This document shows, piece after piece, positions 35,177 to 44,238 of a stretch of 64,000 nucleotides of DNA. This DNA comes from Anisodus tanguticus (taxonomy: Eukaryota; Streptophyta; Magnoliopsida; Solanales; Solanaceae): assembly GCA_034509755.1 (NCBI GenBank), contig CM067549.1:49501052-49565051 (forward strand), in the 5' to 3' direction. The position numbers were made by a program, and so were the translations under genes. The number at the start of each line of letters is the position of its first letter. Position 1 is the stretch's first letter. The notes under the pieces were generated by a model. The model was not told the origin of the DNA, did no database searches, and saw only the letters and a list, made by a program, of their open reading frames with translations.

Positions 35177-36101
35177 ATGATTGAAGAGTTCTCAGCGGTG
35201 GTGCTTAAAGCAAACCTTGTTGAGAATCCCATGGAATGGTGGATGGACACGGCTGCTATAAGACACATTTGTTCCAATAGAGATGCCTTCTCCACTTATA
35301 CACCAGTTACAAACAAGAAGCTGTTCATGGGTAATAACGCTTCTTCTGACGCGCTGGGGGTAGGAAAGGTAGTCCTGAAGATGACATCTAGAAATGAGCT
35401 CACTCTGAAGGAGGTGATGCATGTCCCTGAGAATATGAGAAATTTAATTTCAGGTCATTTATTAGTTAATGTTGGTTTTAGGCTAGTGTTTGAGTCCAAT
35501 AAATTTGTAATGACCAAGAATGTGATGTTTATGGGAAGGGGCTTCGTCTGTGAAGGCCTCTTCAAAGTTAACGCCATGTCTGTATTACGTGCAAGCAATA
35601 ATATTGAAGTTTCTTCTTACTTGCTTGAGTCCTCTAATTTATGGCATCATAGATTAGGACATGTTAACTACAAGTCCATCCAACGGTTGGTAAAGTTGGA
35701 GTTGTTGTCGTCTATCGACGTAAACCCTCAACATAAGTGTGAGGTGTGCGTAGAGGCAAAACTCACAAAGCTTCCTTTTCGATCCGTCGAAAGGAATACC
35801 GCTCATCTAGAACTTATTCACACAGATATGTGTGATTTGAAGTTTGCACAAACTAGGGGAGGGAACAAGTACTTTGTGACATTAATTGATGATAGCACAA
35901 GGTATTATTACCTTTACTTGTTGAAAAGTAAAGATGAAGCCTTTGAAGCGTTCTGACGTTACAGAGCAGAATTTGAAAACCAACTAAGCATGCGGATTAA
36001 ATCCATTCGTAGCGATAGAGAGAGAATACGTAGCGCCATTTGAGGAATGTTGTGCCGAATCAGGCATTGTTCATCAAACGACGGCTCCATACTCACCTCA
36101 G
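35177..36101 (+). pseudogene. Copia element 2 protease and integrase start
   Basis: 35177-35956 is open for 259 codons and colinear with element 1. The protease motif reads MDTAAIRHIC instead of the usual DTGA, so the catalytic triplet's Gly is lost. The pre-integrase finger (LWHHRLGHVNYKS ... CEVCVEAKLTKLPF) is intact. TGA at 35954-35956 and the frameshift near 36030 repeat those of element 1. Confidence 0.88.
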
Positions 36102-37238
36102 TTGAACGGTGTTGCGGAATGCAAGAATCGCACATTGAAGGAAATGATGAATGTCTTGCTCATCAATTCCGGTCTTCCCCAAAACATGTGGGGAGAAGCC
36201 GTCCTTACCACTAATATGATTCTTAATAGAGTCCCACATAAGGGTAAGGAGAAAACTCCATATAAATCATGGAAGGGAAAGAAACCCAACTATAAATATT
36301 TAAAGGTGTGGGGCTGTTTGGCAAAGGTCGAAGTGCTCAAGCCAAAACAGGTCAAGATTGGGCCTAAGACTGTAGATTGCATTTTCATCGGATATTCAAA
36401 TAACAGTAGTGCTTATCGCTTCTTAGTGCATAAGTCAGATATTCCAGATATCCACGGGGGTACAATCATGGAATCAAGGAATGCTCAATTCTTTGAGGAT
36501 ACCTTTTCTAGAAAGGAAAAAGACATAACCTCTCGCAAACGAAGTTATGAACAAAGCTCTCAGGAACTGGGAGCCGTTGACTACCCGGATCTAGATGATT
36601 CAGATCTAGTGGACTTCGAATTGGCTGAATATTCGAAATCTAGTGTTCCAGATTCTCAGAACTTACAGACTCCAGAGATAGAACCAATGCTAAGTAAAAG
36701 GGCCAGGAAGGATAAATCCTTCAGTCCTGACTTTGTAGCTTATATGGTTGATGACGAACCAAGGACCATTGCTGAAGCATTGTCAACTCCAGAGGTACCG
36801 CTCTGGAAAGAAGCTATTGAAAGTGACATAGACTCCATCCTGCATAACCATACTTGGGAGTTGGTTGATCTTCCTCTGGGAAATAAACCGTTGGGTAGTA
36901 AATGGATACTCAAACGGAAGTATAAAGCAGATGTGTCTATAGATAAGTACAAGGACAGGTTGGTAGTCAAGGGCTATAGGCAGAAAAAAGGCCTTGACTA
37001 TTTTGACACATACTTCCCGGTGTCTCGGATGACGTCTATACGGGTATTCATTGCGATCGCAGTATTGCGTGACCTTGAGATACATCAAATGGATGTCAAG
37101 ACAGCCTTCCTAAATGGTGATTTGGAAGAAGAAATTTATATGGAACAACTCGAAGGGTATGTGGTTCCAGGGCAAGAGAAGAAAGTCTGTCGACTTGTCA
37201 AATCTCTGTACGGGCTGAAACAAGCTCCGAAACAATAG
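36102..37238 (+). pseudogene. Copia element 2 integrase end and reverse transcriptase start
   Basis: 378 codons. It covers the end of the integrase core (NGVAECKNRTLKEMM, where family members usually have a Glu), a hydrophilic linker (SRKRSYEQSSQELG) and the RT fingers/palm (WELVDLPLGNKPLGSKWILK, QMDVKTAFLNGDLEEEIYME, SLYGLKQAPKQ). A TAG replaces the conserved Trp codon at 37236-37238. This frame contains the ~330 bp missing from element 1. Confidence 0.88.
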
Positions 37239-38297
37239 CACAAAAAAATTGATAGTACTCTACTATCGAAGGGTTTCTCCATTAATGAATGTGACAAATG
37301 TGTCTACACGAAAGGTAACTCTGACTCGTTCGTCATGATATGCCTGTATGTACATGACATGTTGATCACAGAGAGTTGTCCTAGCTTGATCCTAGAGACA
37401 AAGAACATGTTGAAACAATGCTTCGACATGAAGGATATGTGTATCACAGATGTCATCTTAGGGATAAAGATCTCTAAGACGTTTGACGGACTGGTGTTAT
37501 CTCAATGTCACTACATCGAGGATGTGTTGAGAAAGTTTGAGAGGTTTGACAGTTCGCCTATGAAATCACCAATGGATAGAAATCAAAATCTTGATAAAAA
37601 TTATGGTGCACCCGTATACCAGGAGCAATATGCACATGTGATTGGGAGTTTGATGTACATAACAAACTGCACCCGGCCTGATATTGCTTATGCAGTCAAC
37701 AAGTTGGCTAGGTTTACCCATAATCCGAGTAATGATCATTGGAAGGCGTTGAATCGGGTACTACGATACCTGAAATACACGCTAACTTACGGGTTGTATT
37801 ATTCGAGATATCCAGCTATACTACAGTGGTATAGTGATGCAAACTGGATATCTGATATAGAGAATACCATGTCCACTAGTGGGTATGTATTTACAATTGG
37901 TGGTGGGGCTGTGTCTTGGAAATCCTCTAAGCACACTTGCATCGCCCAATCCACAATGGAATCGGAGTTTATCGCTTTAGACAAAGAAGGAGAAGAAGTT
38001 GAGTGGCTTCACGACTTCTTAGAGGATGTTCCTTGTTGGGACAAACCCGTACCTTCTGTAATAATCCACTGCGATAGTCAGTCGACTCTAGGAAGGGCAC
38101 GGAGTTCTATGTACAACGACAAGTCTCATCATATTCAACGGAGACATAAGACCATTAGGCAGCTGATCACCACGGGAATAATATCCATTGATTACATCAA
38201 ATCAAAAGATAACATAGCGGACCCACTGACAAAGGGCTTACCCAAAGATCAGATGTTCTGCCTATCTAGGGGAATGGGCTTAAAACCCAAGGTATAA
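37239..38297 (+). pseudogene. Copia element 2 reverse transcriptase end and RNase H
   Basis: 37335-38297 is open for 320 codons: the palm with YVHD where copia has YVDD (about 37347-37358), thumb (RPDIAYAVNKLARFTHNPSN), RNase H (SDANWISDIENTMSTSGYVF, ESEFIALDKEGEEVEWLHDF) and the usual end IADPLTKGLPKDQM. Loss of the first catalytic Asp would abolish RT activity even without the upstream stops. Confidence 0.88.
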
Positions 38298-38783
38298 GGA
38301 CCAATACGGTGGTAACCCAACCTTACTGACTGGAGATCCCAGGAATTATGTTCAATGGAAAAACTAAGCTGTAAAGGTTCAGTTGAGCGCTTCGGTGGAA
38401 GCATGAGCACTTCGGATAGTGATTTCTGAAAAGAAACACCAAATCCAAAGCCGTTCCCGTGATAGACTATAAGTGCTATCTGCAATGTGGGTAAAGGTTA
38501 AGTTTCCAAAACCTTTAATGATCCTCACCGGTTAAGGTTAGGTTTGGGGAAACTTTTAATGGTTCCTAACACTTGTAAAGTGGGGTATAGCAGGATACCT
38601 TATAGGAGACCACTTATTTAAGTGCGAGGACATGCCGCCTCAAATGAATGCACTTAAGAATCCAAGAAGTGTCCACGGCCACAACGGGCAAAATATTATG
38701 AAGAACAGAGTAAGGGAAGTTGTTGTGTTGGTACCTTTGACTTGGCTTACACTAAACACTGACGGTTCAAGACATCACGTTCA

Positions 38784-39132
38784 CCGCGCAGTAAGTAAGT
38801 CCGATGGTATTCAACTATGAAAGTTCAAAGCGGAAGATACCTATCCAGATGCAACATCGGTCCGCTGAAAGATTGCTGGAAAAGGCACCATGTGAGTGCG
38901 CCAAAATCTCTTTCAAGAGGGGATTGTTGGAAATTTACTAATGTGGAATTAAGTTTATCCCATTATTTATGACTCAAAAAATTGGGGCTACCGCGCAGTA
39001 AGTAAGTCCGATGGTATTCAACTATAGAAGGTTCAAAGCGGAAGCTACCTATCCAGATGCAACATCGGTCCGCTGAAAGATTGCTGGAAATTGCACCATG
39101 TGAGTGCGCCAAAATCTCTTCCAAGAGGGGAT
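38784..39132 (+). repeat. Aborted LTR start plus tandem duplication in element 2
   Basis: The normal polypurine tract leads into an LTR start at 38925. After about 64 bp (to 38988) the sequence jumps back to a copy of the pre-LTR segment 38784-38924, repeated at 38989-39132. A second polypurine tract then leads into the real 3' LTR at 39133. The repeat unit is about 205 bp and its copies differ slightly. Confidence 0.85.
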
Positions 39133-40061
39133 TGTTGGAAATTTACTAATGTGGAATTAAGTATATCTCATTATTTATGACTCAAACAATTGGGGCTCCG
39201 TATGTCGGAAACATCATTTTCACACACGTGCACACGTAGTGCCAAGTATCGCAAATTTCATTAGTGAAAGAGATATTGGTACGTATGCAATACGTTTGAG
39301 ATATAGAATGATGGACAGTTATTGGCCAAATGGCAAAGTATTCCACGTTTGTAAACGAAGGAAGAAGTGTACGAAGTGTAAGATGAAACGAGTCAGAAAT
39401 CACCGCGAAGCTGTGAAGGGCCGTGGTGCAACACCGTCAGAGCCGCGTCGCTAATTGGGTGGCCAGTCACTGGAGCCGCGGCGCTACTTCACAGAGCCGC
39501 AGCGCTTCAGAGGCAGAATGGTGCGACGGGAAGTTGGAAAGTTCTGACCTTTGGGCTGATTTTGGAGCATTGAATCTCCATTACTTGGCACATGAATTCA
39601 ACCATTATTTGGCTGAATGTAACCCCTCAATAAGTGTCATTACATTGACTATTGAAGGCCATTAGTTGGCTAGTTGAGGGGTCATCTCCTTACACTATAA
39701 ATTGAGGCCTTTGGCTCAATTGTTGAAGACTACACTTAGAAATATTTACAGAATTTTCTAACATCTTCTTCTTCCTCTCTAGCAAGTTTACTACACTCAA
39801 AGTTATTCAAGAGTAAAACTTGAGTTTCCTTTGCTCAATTGTTAAGTTGCTATTGTATCTTGGGAGACTATTGCCTGACAACGTAAAAGGAGATATACGG
39901 GGCAATCTTGTCTTAAAGACAGAGTGCCATCACTCGACTCAGCAAATCACACAAGGAGTTTGTTTCGTTCTTGATTCCAGTTTTTTTTGTAATCTTTAGT
40001 TTATCCTTTCTAGCAATTTATAATATTTACTTCCCGTTTTCTGTAATTGTTGTATCCCACA
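39133..40061 (+). repeat. 3' LTR of copia element 2
   Basis: 929 bp, TGTTGG...CCCACA. Its GC-rich block near 39400-39510 differs in length and wording from that of the 5' LTR. Confidence 0.9.
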
Positions 40062-40138
40062 GTATCTGTGCTGAATTAGGACGAGATTTTCTTAAGCCTC
40101 ATATTATAGGTTGCTTTCTGCGTTATAATGTGCTTAAG
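40062..40138 (+). pseudogene. Importin-5-like, exon 14 (right part)
   Basis: After the GTATC duplication the exon resumes with CAELGRDFLKPHIIGCFLRY and ends NVLK at an AAG/GTATTA donor. No later importin exon is seen before the minus-strand retroelement debris at 40189, nor up to 64000. Confidence 0.85.
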
Positions 40139-40188
40139 GTATTATTTTATCCACTAACAGCACTGACTTAGCTTTCTAATGTTGGTTG

Positions 40189-41196
40189 TGTTGGATATGT
40201 AAAACACGTACGGGAATAGTAAATAACTATTACAGTGATCGAAAGGATAAACAACAAAAATTACAACAACAAATTATCAATATCTTGATCTTGAATTGGA
40301 ACTTCAAATATGGATATTGTATTCGAAAATACAAGAACATGAACTGCTACACTTGTGGCTTGTAGATCCGCTGAGAATCCGAATGGTTAGAGTCCTTTGA
40401 GAATCAAGTTCACATTTGAAACACTTAGCAACCAATTAGATAATTACAACACCACCGGCTGAGTCGAGAGATGACTCTCTGTCTTTAAGACAAGATTGCC
40501 CCCGTATATAGGCTTTACAGAAGTGTGGACAATAGTCTCCCAAGATGAAACAATAAACTATCAAGTGTGCAAAGCCTACATAAATGATCTCAGCGAAGAA
40601 CACGAATAATGAAGATTGCTAAGAGAAGGATTGATATCAGGAAAATCTGATCTCTTTGTGGTGTTGTTAACTTGTTTTTCTGTTCATTGTCATCTATAGA
40701 ATTGAGCCAAAGGCCTCAATTTATAGGTGTGCAAGATGGCCTTTCAAATGCCCCATAATGACAATCAATTGCCATGTAATGGATAACATTTAACCCTCAA
40801 GTAATGCAGCAACATAATGGTCCAAGTAATGGCCATTATTGGGTGGATTCAATGCCATTGAAACCACCTCAACAACCAAACCTTTGGGATTTTGTCGAGC
40901 AAACACTGCCAGGGAAGCGCTGTGGCGCTGCATCATTTAGCGTCGCGACTCTAGAATGCAAAATATGGATTTAGCGTTGCAGCTCAGCTAGGGGGCGCCA
41001 CGTCTCTAATTGGCCAAAATGATCACTGTCGACCAAGCGCCGCGGCGCTTTGCCGCCGCGGCCAAGTCCGGTCGGCGCCGTGGCCCTTCTCGGCTCCGCG
41101 GTTCGACCCATACCATCTTACACCCCGCACAATCCTTTCTTCGTTTACCAACGTGGAACACTTGTTATTTATCCAACAACCATCCATCATTCTATA
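40189..41196 (-). repeat. Truncated LTR related to elements 1 and 2, minus strand
   Basis: In minus sense the stretch from 41196 follows the LTR of elements 1 and 2: the ATAGAATGATGGATGGTTGT segment, the GC-rich block at about 41105-40905, a TATAAATTGAGGCC promoter-like segment near 40720, and GGCAATCTTGTCTTAAAGAC. It then diverges and ends CATATCCAACA at 40189. The first ~170 bp of the LTR are missing at the junction with the gag fragment at 41197. It is a diverged subfamily. Confidence 0.75.
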
Positions 41197-41817
41197 ATAT
41201 CAAATGTCATTAAAGTATGAGAATTAGAGTCTACAAATGACAACTTAACTATTTTTCCTAAAGAACAAGATTGACAATTCGGAGTGCTACGCTCACCCTT
41301 ATAAGAAATAAAATTGTTTTTTCTCTAAGGAAGACAAAATAGACGATCCCGGATGACCTAGATGAACATGCCACAAGGAAGGAGCAAGGGCTGCAAACGC
41401 TGACGACAAGGCTTGACTCGATGGACCGGAACATGGTGTGATAGGATAAATATCTCCCCTACTATCACACCTCATGAGAGTACTCCCCATTTTGAAATCC
41501 TTCACAGAGAACCCAAATGGATCAAATTCTATGGACAAGGAATTATCAGTGGTGAATTTTCGGACAGACACCAAATTTTTAATCAATTTTGGAGCGTGAA
41601 AGGTATTTTTCAAAATAAGGGGTGGATGAGGGGGAGACAATGTTTTATGACCATAACCACGAATTGGAATTGAATTATCATTACCAATAATTATACCACG
41701 ATTGTTGCTCAAATTGGAATAACTCGAGAGAGTACCTGAATTGGATGTCATGTGAGTAGTGGCGCCGGTGTCCATGTACCAATTTGGGTCGGCCGGATTT
41801 ATTCCAAGCGTGTGCAT
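41197..41817 (-). pseudogene. Copia family C protease and pre-integrase
   Basis: 41817-41299 (minus) is open for 172 codons with WYMDTGATTHMTSNSG, the intact copia protease motif, and LWHVHLGHPGSSILSSL, the start of the HHCC pre-integrase finger. After a stop and shift the finger continues (CQSCSLGKIVKL) to about 41197, where the element is cut off against the LTR fragment. Integrase core, RT and RNase H are absent. Confidence 0.85.
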
Positions 41818-42121
41818 CGCGACTTCGATGTTGGTAGGAGTGGGGCCCGCTGCATGATGGGCCTGGTGGGGCCCAGGTCTGCCTCCCTACTGACCTGGTA
41901 CCCCACTGGATCGCTGGACCGAGACTGGGCTGGAGTAGCTGGGCCGAAAAGAAGGCTGAAATTAGGCCCAATTACCGTGGGCTGGAGGCGCTGAAAAGCC
42001 GAGATTGTTTGGCCACTGCCTATTTGTCCAGGCCCATGGCCACGGGGCCCAAGGCTGGGACCAGTGGGGCTGAGGCCCACTGTTGATGGGGTGGGGCCTA
42101 TTGCTGACGTTACCACCGCGT
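41818..42121 (-). pseudogene. Copia family C gag C-terminal linker
   Basis: A Gly/Pro/Gln/Trp-rich segment in minus sense joins the capsid part to the protease (for example LGPRGHGPGQIGSGQT in one frame). The frame shifts at least once, so I treat it as decayed. No zinc knuckle is clear. Confidence 0.5.
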
Positions 42122-42850
42122 TTACCACCGAGGTTTCTTCTTTTGGCCCGAATTATCAACACACCCTGGAGAATTTGTAGAGGACGTCATCATGACTTCG
42201 AGACTTGCCCCGGTAGCCGCCTTCTTAGCTAATCCAGCTTCTTCCAAAGTAAGCATGAAACAGGCTTGGTAGAACGTTGGGAGAGGGTTACTTTGACGAA
42301 GTAGGGTCCCAACGCCACTAAATGCCTCGGAGAGGCCAACAACCATCTGTAGAACCTGACGATCTTCACTAACGGGCACACCAACGTTACGGAGTTGGTC
42401 CGCCAATTCCTTCAACCTTTTGCAATATGCTGAAACATTCGGGAAAATTTCCATGTTGACGTGGGAAAAATCATGCTCAAGAGTAACAACTCTGGAATTA
42501 TGATTATCTTGGAATATGGCACGCAGACTATCCCAAGCAGCCATTGTCGTAGCGTCTGGCTCAATAATCGTCTGCAACATGTCAGTAGAAATAGTGGGAT
42601 AAATCCACTGAATGACGGTGGCATCAATCGTTGTCCATAACTTAGGATCATCCTCACATTGAGGCACCTCCGTATCCTCAAGAGCCGCGGGGATTATGTG
42701 ATGAATGACTTGATGCGAGCGAGCGTGAATTTTAAACAACTCGGCCCACATCGCGTATTGGACGTTTTCTATTTCAAGAATGAGATGTATGTGATTCTTG
42801 ATGTTAGAAACAACACGGGCAGGATAAAACGTGCTCTTTGTCGTCGACAT
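42122..42850 (-). pseudogene. Copia family C gag (UBN2-type capsid)
   Basis: 242 open codons in minus sense, from MSTTKSTFYPARVVSNIKNH at 42850. It carries the typical copia gag blocks: YAMWAELFKIHARSHQVIHH, AWDSLRAIFQDNHNSRVVTL, LADQLRNVGVPVSEDRQVLQ and a C-terminal Lys-rich KKKPRW end. The protein would form the particle shell. The start is about 140 bp downstream (minus sense) of the primer-binding site, as expected. The frame is intact, but the element lacks most of pol. Confidence 0.85.
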
Positions 42851-42973
42851 AACGGAAGAACAATATGTGATTTAAGGAGAAAATAAAAGAACTCCACCGA
42901 CGGTCACAGAATCCGGGAAGGGGGCGGAAACCGAGCACAAGGTCGACGGAAAAGAGGTTGGAAAAATAACCTA

Positions 42974-42987
42974 GACTTTTGATACCA
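42974..42987 (-). other. Primer-binding site of copia family C
   Basis: TGGTATCAAAAGTC in minus sense directly follows the LTR and resembles the 3' end complement of initiator tRNA-Met used by many copia elements. Confidence 0.7.
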
Positions 42988-43239
42988 TGAAAGAAATAAT
43001 CCCTTGATTATTTTCATTGATTGAAAGAGTTTATATACAATTTACATATTTTCATAATAGGAGAATCCTATTCCTATTCTACTCCTAAAACCTTATTCTA
43101 CTTGGACACTAACTATACAATTATGGTAATACAATTATGGTAAGTATACAATACTAATTACATTCAAATACTACCTAAACTAATATACAAAATCCGAAAT
43201 ATACATATGATATATTGTATATCATATGTATATTTAACA
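42988..43239 (-). repeat. 5' LTR of copia family C
   Basis: 252 bp in minus sense, TGTTAAATATACATATG...CTTTCA, with a TATATAAACTC box near 43025. No 3' partner is in the window because the element is cut at 41197. Confidence 0.8.
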
Positions 43240-43911
43240 CTTATTTTGAAATTCATGCAGACTTGGAGAAATTAAGTGCAATAAAAAGAATATATACACG
43301 TGTCACCAATTAGTTGCATCTAAGTTTTATTTTGATGTTTATTTTATTTTGTAATTATATGTAAAATGAACTAAAATGAAGTAATATGATTACTTAATTT
43401 AGAGATAATGCCAAAAAATGCACCTAAAATATCTTTTTTTTTTAAATTTCGTATCTGAACTATCAATTGTTATTGTGTTTCCTATCCGAAATATTAAGTG
43501 TTTCTATACTAATTTCTCACTATCAAACTAATATTTCAACAATTCTTATCAACATATCTCATTATTATTAATAATGTAATATTTAATATAATAATTAAAT
43601 TTGTCTTAAATGCAATACCAAAAAGAGGACAAAGTTGTACCTTCAATTTTCCCCCTTTTTGAAATGGACATAGTTGTACCTTTAACCAAAATGTGGTAGA
43701 TAGTAGAAAATAGAAATGACCCAAAGAAGGAAGTGCAGTGGATGAGGTTAGGGTCGAATTTTAAATATGAAAAAATTCACTTAGTTATCGGACACCAAGT
43801 GTAAAATTAGGACAAAGTTGTACCTTTAATCAAGATCCACAAAATTAGGACAAAGTTGTACCTCTAAACTGTGAGTTTAAACAGTTTAGAGATATTCAAG
43901 CCCCTTAAGCT
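43240..43911 (+). promoter_or_regulatory. Upstream region of the membrane-protein gene, with repeated motif
   Basis: No gene lies here. Four copies of GACAAAGTTGTACC or GACATAGTTGTACC occur at about 43628, 43668, 43813 and 43850, within 270 bp of the ATG at 43912. Two are embedded in a longer AAATTAGGACAAAGTTGTAC direct repeat. A similar AGGACAAATTTGTACC lies in intron 1 at about 60836. I saw no clear TATA box. A promoter role is inferred from position. Confidence 0.4.
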
Positions 43912-44238
43912 ATGGCAAACACTACTCAAAACTCTAATGGTGAAGTTCTTGATAAGTACCATGATGATGATGATGGTCAAACTGAAAATTCAACAAATTT
44001 CAAGAAACCATCAAAAAACATGAATCGAGAAGAAGGGGTTACTCTTTTTGATATTTTGAATAATTTTGTGTCAGCAATTTTCTGTAATAATAATAATAAT
44101 GGTACATTAATTGAGAGGATTAAAGGGTGTTTTAATGAAAATGTTCCATTGGTTCATCAAGCTTCAAAGAATACTGCTCGCAATGTTTACAATTGGACTC
44201 GCAAAGGAAGCCCTCTACGTGCCCTCCTTGCTGTTTCT
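43912..44238 (+). CDS. Exon 1, copy 1 (complete)
   Basis: 109 codons from MANTTQNSNGEVLDKYHDDD to GSPLRALLAVS, then GTAAGT. This is the only copy with the full N-terminus and an upstream region free of intronic repeat, so I take it as the principal first exon. An AAT repeat encodes an Asn run near residue 60. Confidence 0.75.

Larger units (their letters stand above)
33240..40061 (+). mobile_element. Copia element 2, full length but defective, inside an exon
   Basis: 6,822 bp between target duplications GTATC at 33235-33239 and 40062-40066. The importin exon reads straight across once one duplication copy is discounted (ATAIGI on the left, CAELGRDF on the right). Order: 5' LTR, gag, protease, integrase, RT, RNase H, polypurine tract, a partial extra LTR start, then 3' LTR. 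The first bases of the 5' LTR are TATTTG instead of TGTTGG, so the terminal TG has mutated. RT is more complete than in element 1. Confidence 0.92.
21580..40138 (+). pseudogene. IPO5: Importin-5-like karyopherin beta (HEAT repeats), pseudogene
   Basis: Exons in correct order encode a protein of the importin-5/KPNB3 type, the nuclear import receptors that bind cargo and RanGTP through HEAT repeats. Recognised blocks include HEAT segments (EIRHAAVTAIGLISEGCSKV; ATIRAIGQLSKYLSPHFQEQ), an acidic loop (NDSDTDDSDDE), a Lys/Arg/Glu-rich linker and FGRD-type C-terminal HEAT repeats (ELGRDFLKPHIIGCF). The family is usually about 1,050-1,120 residues; here the last few hundred are missing. The gene is dead. 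A stop falls after 50 codons, several frameshifts follow (about 21960-22060, 22320-22420), and TGA at 22858 interrupts a HEAT repeat. Copia element 1 lies in an intron and element 2 splits an exon. The Arabidopsis relative is KETCH1/IMB3 (from memory). Confidence 0.85.
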
